64,000 nt of DNA. Origin: JALOLG01 sp963776935. Lineage in GTDB: Bacteria; Actinomycetota; Acidimicrobiia; Acidimicrobiales; Ilumatobacteraceae. Of the stretch, positions 28,710-38,081 are shown piece by piece. The DNA is taken from assembly GCA_963776935.1 (NCBI GenBank), contig CAVZOP010000003.1:124001-188000 (forward strand), written 5' to 3'. The notes below the pieces were generated by a model. It had not been told where the DNA came from and did not search any database. It saw nothing but the letters and a program-made list of their open reading frames with translations. A program made the translations under genes and the position numbers. Every line of letters begins with the position of its first letter. Positions within the stretch are counted from its first letter, which is position 1.

Positions 28710-30165
28710 TTACCCGTCGGTAACCGAGTCGGCCCCCACGGGCCTGGCGCGTTCGATGGCGGCGAGGAGCTCGGCGCGATCGGGCCCGGTCTTGCGCGGC
28801 GGGCGGGACGCGTAGTACTCGCGCGTGTCGCGTGCGTGCTGGACGACCTCGGGGTCGTCGAGGATCTCGTGTGGCGCGTCCAACAGGTTCATCCGCCGCA
28901 GGAAGGCCCGGCCGAGCACGGGATCGCGGAGTGCGCCGCGCGATGATGCCCTCGGCGATCAGCGACTGGCGCTCGGCCTCGGCGGCATCGTGCTCGGGGA
29001 CCGCCTCCAACTGCCACCGGTATCTACGCGTCCGATCCATCGCCGCCGACTCCCGGTACACGCCGTCGGCCTCGTTGCACACGGCGTCGTGATATCGAAG
29101 GGCGATCGTGCGCGGGTCGCCGCCGTCGCCGATCGCGTCGACGGCGGCGAAGGCGTAGGTCAACGCCATCGAAGCGCCCCAGCCGTATGCCGGGTTCGTC
29201 GTGCACAACGCGTCACCGACCGGGAGCAGGCCCAGCACCACCGGCTCGCCGTCGACCACCCAGTGGCGTAGGACGTTCTGATGTCCCGCCATGGTGGCGA
29301 CACTGTGGAGCGGGATCCCGTTCTCTGGCGCGGCCCACGGCGCGGCACTGGGGATCTCGGCGAGGGCGGCGTCGAAGGCCCAGTCGTACCGGAGCACCTT
29401 GAGCTCGTCGTCCCAGGGCGGCGCGGCGATCATCAACCCGTACGTGCCATGGTCGCCGACGAAGCCGAGGACGAGCACGCCCTCGAGCTCGCCCCGCACG
29501 CCGGGGAGCATGATCGTCGACAACGTCGACGTGCTCGTCTGGCGGTAGTAGCGGGTGTGGTAGGTGATGCCGCAGTCCTGGACGTCCTCGCCCACTTCGA
29601 CGCCGAGGTCGTTCAACCATCGGCTCGTCGGCGACCGGCGTCCTCCGGCGTCGATCACGAGATCGGCCCGCTCGTCGACACCGTTGTCGAGCTGGACGCC
29701 GGCGATCCGCACGCCGTCGGGGTCGTCACCGTGGAGCAGGCCGGTGACGATCGCCGGGCAGCGGATCTCGATGCCGGGGTGCTCGCCGACGGTCATGCGG
29801 AGCGCCAGTTCGAACGCGGGGCGGCGTGACAGGAGCCCGGTGAACTCGTCGTCCTCCGGACGGTGCAGTTCGGGCGGGGCGAGCAGTTTGAAGAAGTTGA
29901 TCTCTTCGATGCCGTCGGCGCGGAGGCGATCGAGCACGGCCGGCGCGTACTTCACCAGGAGATTGCGGGAACGGGCGGAGAAAGCGTGGGCCTGACGGAA
30001 CTGGGGGACGTGGGGCCGGTCCCACTCCTCGAACGCGTCGTCGCCGCGCGTCGTCGGCGGCGGTGGGTCGCGTTCGACCACCAACACGTCGTGGCCGCGA
30101 TCGGCGAGGCCCAGCGCGGCTCCGAGGCCGCCCACGCCGGCACCGATGACGACGATCCTGGCCAT
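28710..30165 (-). CDS. FAD-dependent oxidoreductase/monooxygenase-like, one frameshift
   Basis: This protein has about 484 residues and the FAD-binding start VVIGAGVGGLGAALGLADRG. Later come VIDAGGRRS and PVGDALCTTNPAYGWGAS, a GD motif as in group A flavin monooxygenases and halogenase- or geranylgeranyl-reductase-like proteins. One extra base near 28940 shifts the end; the restored tail is GALRDPVLGRAFLRRMNLLD and on. It begins with AAGGGGGATGGG ahead of the ATG, 15 bases after the sigma factor stop. The substrate is unknown. Confidence 0.82.
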
Positions 30166-30180
30166 CCCATCCCCCTTGTC

Positions 30181-32118
30181 TCAGCAGTAGCTGACGTCGA
30201 CCCTGAAGTTGCCGCTCTGCGATCCGACGTTGCGGCGGGCGTCGGTTGCCTCGACGATCCACTGCCACACGCCCGGGATCGGCGGGAGCTGCAACGACCC
30301 GTACCACCGGTCGCCGTCCTGCGACATCACGGCCTCGAACACCTCGCCGCCCGGCTCGGTGGCGCGCAGGACGACGCGCAGCAGTGGCGACTCGTCGGTG
30401 ACGAGTGCCCGCACCGACACGCCGATCGCGTTCACCCGCGGGCAGTAGCCGGCCGACGGCGGGCCGTCGACCACGACCACGGGTGGGCGTTCGACGATCG
30501 CCAGCAGGCTCATCGACGCGCTCGCCACGCCCGCTTCCGCTGGCACGAGTGTGGCGGTGGCGCCGATCAGGCCCTCCGTGGCGGGTGGCGCCCGGTCGAC
30601 CGACACCGTCAGCGCCATCGACTGGCCGGGCGCCAGCGCACCCCCAGCAGGCGTCACCGCGTACGGGCTGTCGACGTTCACGACGAACGTCACCGGCTGG
30701 CCGCCCTGGTTGCTCAGGGTGACCGTGCGCGATCGGGCGAAGGCGCCGAGGTCGACGGTCGTGGCGTCGAGCGTCAGTGTTCCCGGTGGACTGGTCGTGG
30801 TCGGTGGGCTCGTCGTCGTCGGCGGGATCGTCGTCGCTGGTGTGGTGACCGTCGGTTGCGTCGGTTCCGTCGGTGGCTGAGGCGTCGGGGCATCCGACGT
30901 CGACGGGTCCGACGTGAGCGGTGGGGCGACCGCCTCCGACGCCACCTCGATCGATGTCGTGGTGGAGTCGCCGGTCGCGGTTGTCGTGGTCTCCGAGATC
31001 GCCGTTCCGGGGGGCGCTGTTCCTGAGGTCGTCGTCAGCGTCTCGGCGGCGAGCGAGCCGGACACGGGTGTGACCTGCTCCGTCGCGCCCGCCGGTCCGC
31101 CGGTCGTCGGATCGGTCGCATCGAGGTTGCCGTCGCCTCCGGCAGGCGCGCCGTCGGTGGTGGCGATCACGTCCGCCTCGCCGCCGTCGGCGATGACGTA
31201 TGCCGTCATGCCACCGAGGATGAGCACCGCGATCACGGTCAAGCCGACCCACACGGCCAACCGCCGAGCCCGACGCGCCACGGTCGGGAATCCACCCGGG
31301 CGGGTGAACGCGTACGACGGCGTGTCGCCGGTGGCCGACGTCGTCCGATCGAGCACGCGGTCGCGCAGCTCGATCGGTGCCGCCAACGCCCTCGCCGAGC
31401 CGAGCAGCACGAGCGGAGCGAAACGCCGTTTCGTGCGCTCGCATGTTTCGCAGTCGTCGATGTGACGGGCGACGCGCTTGCGGATCAGCACCGAGAACTC
31501 GCCGTCCCACGCCTGCAGGATCGCCGCCAGCTCCGGACAGTCCTTGCGACCGGCGCGAGCGACACACAGCGCGCCGAGGCTGCGTTCGGTGCGGTCGCGC
31601 ATGCGATGCACGAGGCCGTAGCTCTGCTGCGCCGAGACGCCGAGCGCGTCGGCGAGATCGGCGCCCTGCAAACCTTGTCGCACCGAGAGCTCGAGGACCA
31701 GTTGGTCGCGCGCGTCGAGCCCACGCGCGGCATCCCGGACGAGCTCGGCGAGCTCCTCGTACTCGGCGCCCGCACCGTCGCTGCCCTGGTCCGGCGGAGC
31801 GCTCAAGTCAGCACCCGCCTCCGAGAAGTCGGTGGCGACGACCCGGCGGCGCTGCTTGGTGCGCCGGTAGACCTCGTTGCGCATGATCGCGAACAGCCAC
31901 GGCTTCAGGCGCGACTGGTCGCGCAACTGGTCGAGACGTTCGGCGGCGATGACGAACACGTCCTGCACGATGTCGGCGGCGTCGTTCCGGTCGCCGAGCA
32001 TCGCCGCCGCGGTGTCGTACAGCGAGTCGGAGAAGCGGTCGTAGATGGCGGCGAGCGCGGAGGGATCGCCCGCCAGATGGCTGGCGACCAGGTGCGCGTC
32101 GTCGTACGTCGTCGTCAT
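30181..32118 (-). CDS. ECF sigma factor fused to a zinc finger, membrane helix and external domain
   Basis: This 645-residue protein has a regular ECF sigma N-terminus: sigma-2 (about 20-92, with DAADIVQDVFVIAAERLDQL) and sigma-4 (about 125-180). A HX3CX2C zinc finger of the anti-sigma type follows (HIDDCETC, about 219-226), then one membrane helix (about 288-310), a Thr/Pro-rich linker (about 320-430) and an external beta-sandwich-like part to the end. The sigma factor and its control domain are thus in one membrane-tethered chain. GAGGAGG eleven bases before ATG 32118 fixes the start. It heads the FAD-GT4-MT-toroid-PlsC run. Confidence 0.9.
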   Translation of the reverse strand: MTTTYDDAHLVASHLAGDPSALAAIYDRFSDSLYDTAAAMLGDRNDAADIVQDVFVIAAERLDQLRDQSRLKPWLFAIMRNEVYRRTKQRRRVVATDFSEAGADLSAPPDQGSDGAGAEYEELAELVRDAARGLDARDQLVLELSVRQGLQGADLADALGVSAQQSYGLVHRMRDRTERSLGALCVARAGRKDCPELAAILQAWDGEFSVLIRKRVARHIDDCETCERTKRRFAPLVLLGSARALAAPIELRDRVLDRTTSATGDTPSYAFTRPGGFPTVARRARRLAVWVGLTVIAVLILGGMTAYVIADGGEADVIATTDGAPAGGDGNLDATDPTTGGPAGATEQVTPVSGSLAAETLTTTSGTAPPGTAISETTTTATGDSTTTSIEVASEAVAPPLTSDPSTSDAPTPQPPTEPTQPTVTTPATTIPPTTTSPPTTTSPPGTLTLDATTVDLGAFARSRTVTLSNQGGQPVTFVVNVDSPYAVTPAGGALAPGQSMALTVSVDRAPPATEGLIGATATLVPAEAGVASASMSLLAIVERPPVVVVDGPPSAGYCPRVNAIGVSVRALVTDESPLLRVVLRATEPGGEVFEAVMSQDGDRWYGSLQLPPIPGVWQWIVEATDARRNVGSQSGNFRVDVSYC

Positions 32119-32175
32119 GAGCCATGCCGCCTCCTCGCCCGTCAAGAGCGCGACAGGCGGAAGGCCTCGCGATTC

Positions 32176-32994
32176 TTAGCTCATTGTCACCCGATCGTGC
32201 GACGCCAATCCATGGTCGCCCGATCGTCCCAGGCGAATCGTCATCGTGCGGACCAGCTGCTCGCCGGGCCCGAGCACCCGTTGGCGAACGTTGAACGCGT
32301 CCGGCGGGCCCGACTGCGGCTCGACGCACGTGGCCTCGGACGGCTCGTCGAAGACCACCCAATGGTCGCAGTCGGACGTCAGCGTGACCGTCAGATCGGC
32401 GTATCGCAGCTCGACCGGTTCGGCGTTGACGAAGCAGTCGTCCCACGGACCCGGCGGTGGTGACACGAGCTCGCCACTCGGGATCCCCTCGTCGTCGCGG
32501 GCGTACATCGACGTCGGCCGGAACGTCAGCGATTCGGGTTTCACGAACCACGGGTGCCAGCCGATCTCAACGGGCATCGCCGCACTGCCAGCCGTGACGC
32601 CGAGCTCACACGTGACCTGTGAGTCGCCGACCGCAACCCGCTGCCAGGCCCGGCCGCCGAGCTCCCACGCCAGGTCGCAGGTCATCGACATCGCTTCGTC
32701 GGAGACGGTCTCCACGTCCCACCGCTGGCGGTAGCCGGTGCCGTGGATCGCGTGCGGTGGCATGTCGAGCGGCAGTTCGCGGCGCTCGCCGGCGAACTCG
32801 AACCGCCCGTGGCGCACGCGTCCCGCCCACGGCACCATCGGGAACGAACCCCACTGCATCGGCCCTCGATCGCGTGCCGGGCCGATCAGCACGGGCTGGC
32901 CGGCGATGTCGATTGACGCCAGCCGCCCACCGCGGCCGGCATCGACCTGCACTGCCACGTCGCCGGACCGGATCGAGATCATCGCAGTCAGCAT
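32176..32994 (-). CDS. Aldose 1-epimerase family protein
   Basis: This 272-residue protein of the galactose mutarotase fold has GRLASIDIAG, MVPWAGRVRHGRFEFAG, HAIHGTG (catalytic His region) and EIGWHPWFV. It probably interconverts sugar anomers or acts on a sugar-6-phosphate-like molecule. ATG 32994 or 32982 could start it. It is divergent from dtd with 24 bases between starts, and its stop lies 57 bases before the sigma factor gene, so it may share that operon's transcript. Confidence 0.86.
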   Translation of the reverse strand: MLTAMISIRSGDVAVQVDAGRGGRLASIDIAGQPVLIGPARDRGPMQWGSFPMVPWAGRVRHGRFEFAGERRELPLDMPPHAIHGTGYRQRWDVETVSDEAMSMTCDLAWELGGRAWQRVAVGDSQVTCELGVTAGSAAMPVEIGWHPWFVKPESLTFRPTSMYARDDEGIPSGELVSPPPGPWDDCFVNAEPVELRYADLTVTLTSDCDHWVVFDEPSEATCVEPQSGPPDAFNVRQRVLGPGEQLVRTMTIRLGRSGDHGLASHDRVTMS

Positions 32995-33017
32995 CGCGTC
33001 AGTATCGTCACCCGCGC

Positions 33018-33491
33018 ATGCGAGCGTTGATCCAGCGCGTCGACCGCGCCGCGGTGAGGGTGATGGACGGGTCGGCCGCATCGACGGGAACCGACGCTCC
33101 CGCGGTCACCGTCGGCGAGATCGGCCCGGGGCTCTGCGTGTTCGTCGGCGTGACGCACGACGACGACGCGACGGCAGCCGGCAGGCTGGCCGACAAGATC
33201 TGGAACCTGCGCGTCTTCGACGACGACGACGGGGTGATGAACCGGGCACTGAGCGACGGATGTGGCGACGTGTTGGTCGTCAGCCAGTTCACGCTCTACG
33301 GCGACACGTCGAAGGGCCGCCGCCCGAGCTGGATCGCGGCCGCCCGCCCAGACGTCGCCGAGCCGCTCGTCGACGCCGTGGTCGAATCGCTGCGCGCTCT
33401 CGGCGCCACCGTGGCGACCGGTCGCTTCCGCACCGAGATGCAGGTCGAGCTCGTCAACGATGGTCCGGTGACGGTGTCGATCGAGACCTGA
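33018..33491 (+). CDS. dtd: D-aminoacyl-tRNA deacylase
   Basis: Dtd removes D-amino acids (and glycine on tRNA-Ala) from mischarged tRNA. The 157-residue protein begins with MRALIQRVDRAAVRV and has the catalytic SQFTLYGDTSKGRRPSW and the Gly-transPro-equivalent motif NDGPVTV near the end. An insertion of about 12 residues (SAASTGTDAPA) between the first two strands is unusual. Its 3' end overlaps lnt on the other strand by 38 bases. Confidence 0.94.
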   Translation: MRALIQRVDRAAVRVMDGSAASTGTDAPAVTVGEIGPGLCVFVGVTHDDDATAAGRLADKIWNLRVFDDDDGVMNRALSDGCGDVLVVSQFTLYGDTSKGRRPSWIAAARPDVAEPLVDAVVESLRALGATVATGRFRTEMQVELVNDGPVTVSIET

Positions 33492-35043
33492 ACGCTTGGA
33501 ACCACTTGCGGCCGCCGCCGAACCACACGGACACGAGGAACACGATCAGCACGGCGACGATCCACGGTCCATCCCCGAGCGACACGTACCACGTCCTGCC
33601 GGTGCGCAGGTCGATCTCGCGGGTGATCACCGCCTGTTCGCTCACGCCGGTGCGCTGGTAGACGGTGCCGGACGGCGACACGAACGCGGAGAAGCCCGTG
33701 GGCGCGGCCTGCACGACCCAGCGGCCGGTCTCGACGGCGCGTAGACGACTCGACGCGATCTGTTGGGTCTGGACCTGCGTGCCCGTGTAGCTGGCGCCGT
33801 TGGTCGGGTTGATGATGAACGTCGCGCCGTGCTTGACGCCCTCGCGGGCACGGCCGCCGAAGAAGACCTCCCAGGAGATCACGACGCCGATCGTGGTGCC
33901 GTCGGGCAGTTCGATCACGCCGGGCTCGGTGCCCGGCACGGCGTCGGTGCGCACCTGGTCGACCGGGGCGCCGACCGCCTCGAGCAGTCCCCGCAACGGC
34001 ACGTACTCGCCGAACGGGACCCGGCGCACCTTGTCGTAGCGGCTGGTCACCTCACCGTCAGGCGTGACCACCACCTGGGCATTCGTGATCTGGCCCGGCT
34101 CGCCACGACCGGTTTGGTCGGCGTCCTCGGTCACGCCGACCACGAACGGAACGCCCAGCCGGGCCGCCTCCGCCACCACGGCGTCATAGGCCGCGCTGCC
34201 CTCGAACGGTTCGTCGTTCACGTCGATGACGTTCTCGGGCCAGAGCACCATGTCGAGATCGGGGTCGGGTTCGATCGTCCGGGTCGCCTCCAGATGGCGT
34301 TCGGTGACGACCCGCGACGGCACGTCCTCGGCACTGGTGCCTTGTTCGCCGCCACCCTGAACAGCCGCGACCGTGATCGTGCTCCCGGTCTGCGACCCGT
34401 TCGGGGCGATAGCGGCGACGACGATCACCACGATGATCGCGGCGAGGGCGATCAGGCCGTGCGGGGCGCCACTGGCCGACGGGCGCCGGCGGCGGACCAT
34501 CCGGGGCACGGTCGGCGCCGGCCCGGCGAGCGCGAAGCCGAGCTGTAGCACGACCCATGTGATGAGGATGACTCCACCGACGCCCGCGATGATGATCAGC
34601 GGACCACCGGCCTGGGCGATCCCCAGGCTGGCCAGTGGGACGCCACCGAACGGGAACGAGAACCTGATGATCTCGACGAGCGTGTGGGCGGCGGGCCGGC
34701 CGATCACCCGCCAGACCCCGCCCGGGGCGACGAACGCCGCCGCGGCATGGCCACCGGCGAAGATCGCGCCGGCCGCGATGTAGCCCGGCACGGTGAGCTG
34801 CACCATCCACCACATCCCGACGAACATCCAGGCGGCTCCGAACAGCCAGCCGTTGACGAGGCGCTGGCGGCGCGTCGGACGAACGCCGAGGGCCGTCTCG
34901 AACAGCATCACGCCGACGACGGCGAGCGGCCAGAACCCCCAGGGCGGGAGCGACAACGCGACGAGCAACCCGCCGAGCAGGCTGAGCACCGGCCCCTTGA
35001 ACGCCCGAGGTCGCGGTGTCGACGTCACGATCTTGTCAGGCAT
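33454..35043 (-). CDS. lnt: Apolipoprotein N-acyltransferase-like protein with a Ser at the nucleophile site
   Basis: Lnt adds the third acyl chain to lipoproteins on the outer face of the membrane. The 529-residue protein has about six N-terminal membrane helices, a nitrilase domain (about 222-490) and a final helix. The catalytic Glu is in VLWPENV (about E270) and Lys in RYDKVRRVPFGEYVP (about K338). The nucleophile position reads VVISWEVFF, so Cys is replaced by Ser (about S390, codon TCC). The gene follows the sortase by seven bases and the window has many lipoproteins as possible substrates. Confidence 0.87.
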   Translation of the reverse strand: MPDKIVTSTPRPRAFKGPVLSLLGGLLVALSLPPWGFWPLAVVGVMLFETALGVRPTRRQRLVNGWLFGAAWMFVGMWWMVQLTVPGYIAAGAIFAGGHAAAAFVAPGGVWRVIGRPAAHTLVEIIRFSFPFGGVPLASLGIAQAGGPLIIIAGVGGVILITWVVLQLGFALAGPAPTVPRMVRRRRPSASGAPHGLIALAAIIVVIVVAAIAPNGSQTGSTITVAAVQGGGEQGTSAEDVPSRVVTERHLEATRTIEPDPDLDMVLWPENVIDVNDEPFEGSAAYDAVVAEAARLGVPFVVGVTEDADQTGRGEPGQITNAQVVVTPDGEVTSRYDKVRRVPFGEYVPLRGLLEAVGAPVDQVRTDAVPGTEPGVIELPDGTTIGVVISWEVFFGGRAREGVKHGATFIINPTNGASYTGTQVQTQQIASSRLRAVETGRWVVQAAPTGFSAFVSPSGTVYQRTGVSEQAVITREIDLRTGRTWYVSLGDGPWIVAVLIVFLVSVWFGGGRKWFQAFRSRSTPSPDHR

Positions 35044-35050
35044 GGTCCGA

Positions 35051-35767
35051 TCAGGCGGCGAGCTCGGCGTGGACGACGATGCGTTCGCGCGTCGAGCCGG
35101 GCGGATGACAGGCGAACAGCGTCGCCGTGAACTCAGGCGTCTGGTCGACGATCCACATCGCTTCGGGTCCGATGATCTCGGTGCTCGTCACGTGGTACAC
35201 GTGGCGCCCGTCGACGCCGTCGAAGATGATCTCGTCGCCGGCGACGAGCTGATCGAGGTTGCGGAAGACCTTGTGCTTGCTCGTGCGGTGCCCGGCGATC
35301 ACGGTGTTACCGATCTGCCCCGGCATCGCGCTGCCCGGCCAGTGGCCCGGGCCGTAGTCGAGGGTGGTGAGCCTGATCCCCTCGTACATCGGCATGTACA
35401 CGTCGATCGCGGGGATCTCGATCCAGCCGACCTCGATGACCGGTTCGATGCCGTACTCGTCGAGCGGCGGGGCGATCGGTTGGGGCAGCACGAGGGCTGC
35501 CGGCGCGGTCGTGGTCGTGGTCGTCGTCGAGGTGGAAGTGGTCGTGGACGTGCTGGTGGACGTCGTGGACGGTCTCCGCGCGAGCGTCGTGGTCGGCTCG
35601 TCGGTGGTCGGCGGCGGCGTCTCGGCCACCGTGGCCGGGGCGGCGTCGACCGACGCCTCGTCCGAGCCCCCACACCCGGCGACCGACGCGAGTGCCGTCA
35701 ACGATGCCAGGACGGCCGTGGCGGTCCGGATCGACGCTCGCCGGCGCTCACCGCCGTTGGCCGCCAT
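35051..35767 (-). CDS. Class E-type sortase with a lipoprotein signal
   Basis: Sortases cut a sorting signal and attach proteins to the cell wall. This 238-residue protein has catalytic His in AGHRTSKHKV (about H160), Cys in TLFACHPPGS (about C220) and Arg in RERIVV (about R229), all in order. The N-terminus ends in LASVAGC, a lipobox (Cys about 32), followed by a long Thr/Ser-rich linker (about 40-90). Most sortases use a membrane helix as anchor. It is 7 bases before lnt, which would process its lipid anchor. Confidence 0.88.
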   Translation of the reverse strand: MAANGGERRRASIRTATAVLASLTALASVAGCGGSDEASVDAAPATVAETPPPTTDEPTTTLARRPSTTSTSTSTTTSTSTTTTTTTAPAALVLPQPIAPPLDEYGIEPVIEVGWIEIPAIDVYMPMYEGIRLTTLDYGPGHWPGSAMPGQIGNTVIAGHRTSKHKVFRNLDQLVAGDEIIFDGVDGRHVYHVTSTEIIGPEAMWIVDQTPEFTATLFACHPPGSTRERIVVHAELAA

Positions 35768-35771
35768 GGAT

Positions 35772-37148
35772 CTAGCCTATGCCCTCGACCTGCGGTCTCA
35801 GCAGGACTTGGGCGATTCGTCGGGCCTGCCGGATGCAGGCCGGGATCCCGATCCCGCGGTAGCCCGCACCGGCGACGACGAGCCCGCCCGGGAGCGCGGC
35901 CTCGACGGCGCTGACGAGGTCGAGGTGGTGCGGGCGGTACTGCGGGAACGCATCGCGCCATCTCGAGATCCGCACGTCGCTCGGCTGCAGGTCGAACGCC
36001 AGGTGACGGCCGACCTCCCCGACTGCTGCGTCGACGGCCGCGTCGTCGTCGAGGTGATCGACGCCGAGCCCGTCACGCCCGAGCGAGACGCGGACGATCT
36101 CGCTGCCGTCGGCGGGCCGCCAGTGGGCCCACTTCTGGGAACCGAACGACGCCGCCGTCACGAGGTGCTGCACGGGCTTGGGGACGAGGTAGCCGCTCAT
36201 CCCGCGCAGGTGTTCCGGCCAGGTCGCTGCCGGAACGGTCATCGTGACCATGATGACGTCGGCGTGCTCGATGCGGCCGAGCAGTCGCCCGGCCTCTGGT
36301 GCGACGTCCGCCAGCAACGGCGCCGTCGCACGTACCGGTGATGTCAACGCGACCGCGTCGTACCGCTCACCGTCGACCACCCAGCGGTCGTCGGCGCGTT
36401 CGATGCTGACGACCGGACTCGAGACGCGGACGTCGGCACCCCCGGCGCGCACGGTCGCGGCCGTGGCGTCGATCAGCGCCCCGACGCCGCCTCGGGGGGT
36501 GGCGAAGAGCGGTCCGGTGTCGGGCTTCCCGCTCGCCCTGGCCCGCGCCGACCGAGCAGTGAGCAGCAGGCTCCGGCCGCCCGCCGCCAGTTCGGCGATC
36601 TGCGGAACGGCAGCGAGGCTGGCGTTGTCGGTGTCGGTGGCGTAGATGCTCCCGACGAGGGCGTCGACGAGGCGCTCGTGGACCTCGTCCCCGAAGCGTC
36701 GTCGGATGTAGGCGCCCAGCACGTCGTCGGCCGTCGGTGTGCGTGGCAGGAACGGCTCGCACGCGGCGCGCAGCTTGCCGCGCCATGACAGCAGGCCGGT
36801 GGTGACGAACGGCCCCAGCCCGGCCGGGACGCCGAGGACGATCGCGCCGGGGATGCCGTGCAATCCGTCGTACCACACCGCCGCCGACGCATCGGTCGGC
36901 GACGTGAGGTCGGTGAGACCGACGCGTCCGGCCAGGGCGACGGCCTCGGGCGTGCGGGCGAGGAACGCGTCGGCGCCCTCGTCGATCGCCAGGCCGGCGA
37001 ACGTCGACGTGCGGATCTTGCCGCCGAGTTGCGGGTCGGCCTCGCGCACCGTGACCTCGGCGCCTCCGGCGACGAGCGCCTCGGCGGTCGCCAGGCCGGT
37101 GATGCCACCGCCGACCACGAGCACCCGTCGTCCGCCCGGTGCGGGCAT
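35772..37148 (-). CDS. hemY: Coproporphyrinogen/protoporphyrinogen oxidase
   Basis: This FAD enzyme has 458 residues, opens with VLVVGGGITGLATAEALVAG and ends with VVAGAGYRGIGIPACIRQAR. Similarity is to HemY/CgoX. In Actinobacteria it oxidises coproporphyrinogen III to coproporphyrin III, the substrate of the ferrochelatase encoded just upstream. The start overlaps hemH by ATGA. The sortase starts four bases after its stop. Confidence 0.93.
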   Translation of the reverse strand: MPAPGGRRVLVVGGGITGLATAEALVAGGAEVTVREADPQLGGKIRTSTFAGLAIDEGADAFLARTPEAVALAGRVGLTDLTSPTDASAAVWYDGLHGIPGAIVLGVPAGLGPFVTTGLLSWRGKLRAACEPFLPRTPTADDVLGAYIRRRFGDEVHERLVDALVGSIYATDTDNASLAAVPQIAELAAGGRSLLLTARSARARASGKPDTGPLFATPRGGVGALIDATAATVRAGGADVRVSSPVVSIERADDRWVVDGERYDAVALTSPVRATAPLLADVAPEAGRLLGRIEHADVIMVTMTVPAATWPEHLRGMSGYLVPKPVQHLVTAASFGSQKWAHWRPADGSEIVRVSLGRDGLGVDHLDDDAAVDAAVGEVGRHLAFDLQPSDVRISRWRDAFPQYRPHHLDLVSAVEAALPGGLVVAGAGYRGIGIPACIRQARRIAQVLLRPQVEGIG

Positions 37149-38081
37149 CAGCGGCTCGCGAGCTCGTGCGTACGAGCCGCCAGTCCGGCGAACACCACCG
37201 GATCGTCGTTGACGCAGGTCGTGCGGTCGAACACGAGGCCCCGCGATTCGGCCCGCCGGCGGGCCTCGATGTCGAGGTCGTAGAGCACTTCCAGGTGGTC
37301 GGCGACGAAGCCGCAGGCGCACACGAGCACACCGTCGGCCGCCTCCGAAACGGCCAGGTCGTCGATCACGGCGAGGATGTCGGGCCCGATCCACGGTTCC
37401 GGCGTCCGACCGGCGCTCTGCCAGGCGATTGCCCACTGCGACCATTCGCCCAGACCGGCCGCGGAGGCGACGGCGTCGGCGGTGGCGTACAGCTCGTCGG
37501 GGTACGGATCGCCACCGGCCACGACGCTCACCGGCAGTGAGTGGGCGGTGAACAGGGTCTTCGTGTTCGATGGCATCGACGACAGCCGCCGACGGACATC
37601 CGCGGCGAGGAACTCGACGAACGCCGGCTCGGTGGCCCAGCTCTCGAGTGCGAGCACCTCGATGCCGCGAGGATTCGCCGCAGCGCGGGTGCGTTGCACG
37701 TACTGGCCGATGGAACCGGCCGAATAGTGAGGGGCCATCACGACCGCGACGATCCGCGCGATGCCCTGATCGGCGAGCGCTTCGACGGTCGCCTCGATCT
37801 TGGGGTCGGCGTGCTTGAGGCCGATCACCACGGTGTAGGTGTCGGGCGCGACCCGATCGAGCGAGCGCTGGAGCGCATCGCGCTCGAGAAACGGTGCGCT
37901 GGGCGAGCGGCGACACGCCTCCGATCGCCTGATAGCGACCGACGAGGTCGGCGAGCTGCTCGGCGGTCGGCGGACGGCCGCGGCGGATGTCGGTGTAGTA
38001 CGGCTCGATGTCGGCCGGCGAGCCGGGCGTGCCGTAGGCCATCAACAGCACCGCGGTGCGCCCCCTGGCCGCTTCAGCCAC
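37148..38081 (-). CDS. hemH: Ferrochelatase (coproporphyrin type), one frameshift
   Basis: HemH/CpfC puts iron into the porphyrin ring. The protein has about 310 residues: AVLLMAYGTPGSPADIEPYY at the start, the catalytic histidine in MAPHYSAGS, FTAHSLP and CGFVADHLEVLYDLDIEA. One extra base near 37890 breaks the frame between VSPLAQ and RDALQRSLDRV. GTG 38081 was chosen as start and it overlaps the hemE stop by eight bases. Together hemE-hemH-hemY is the core of the coproporphyrin-dependent heme route; HemQ is not in the window. Confidence 0.9.
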
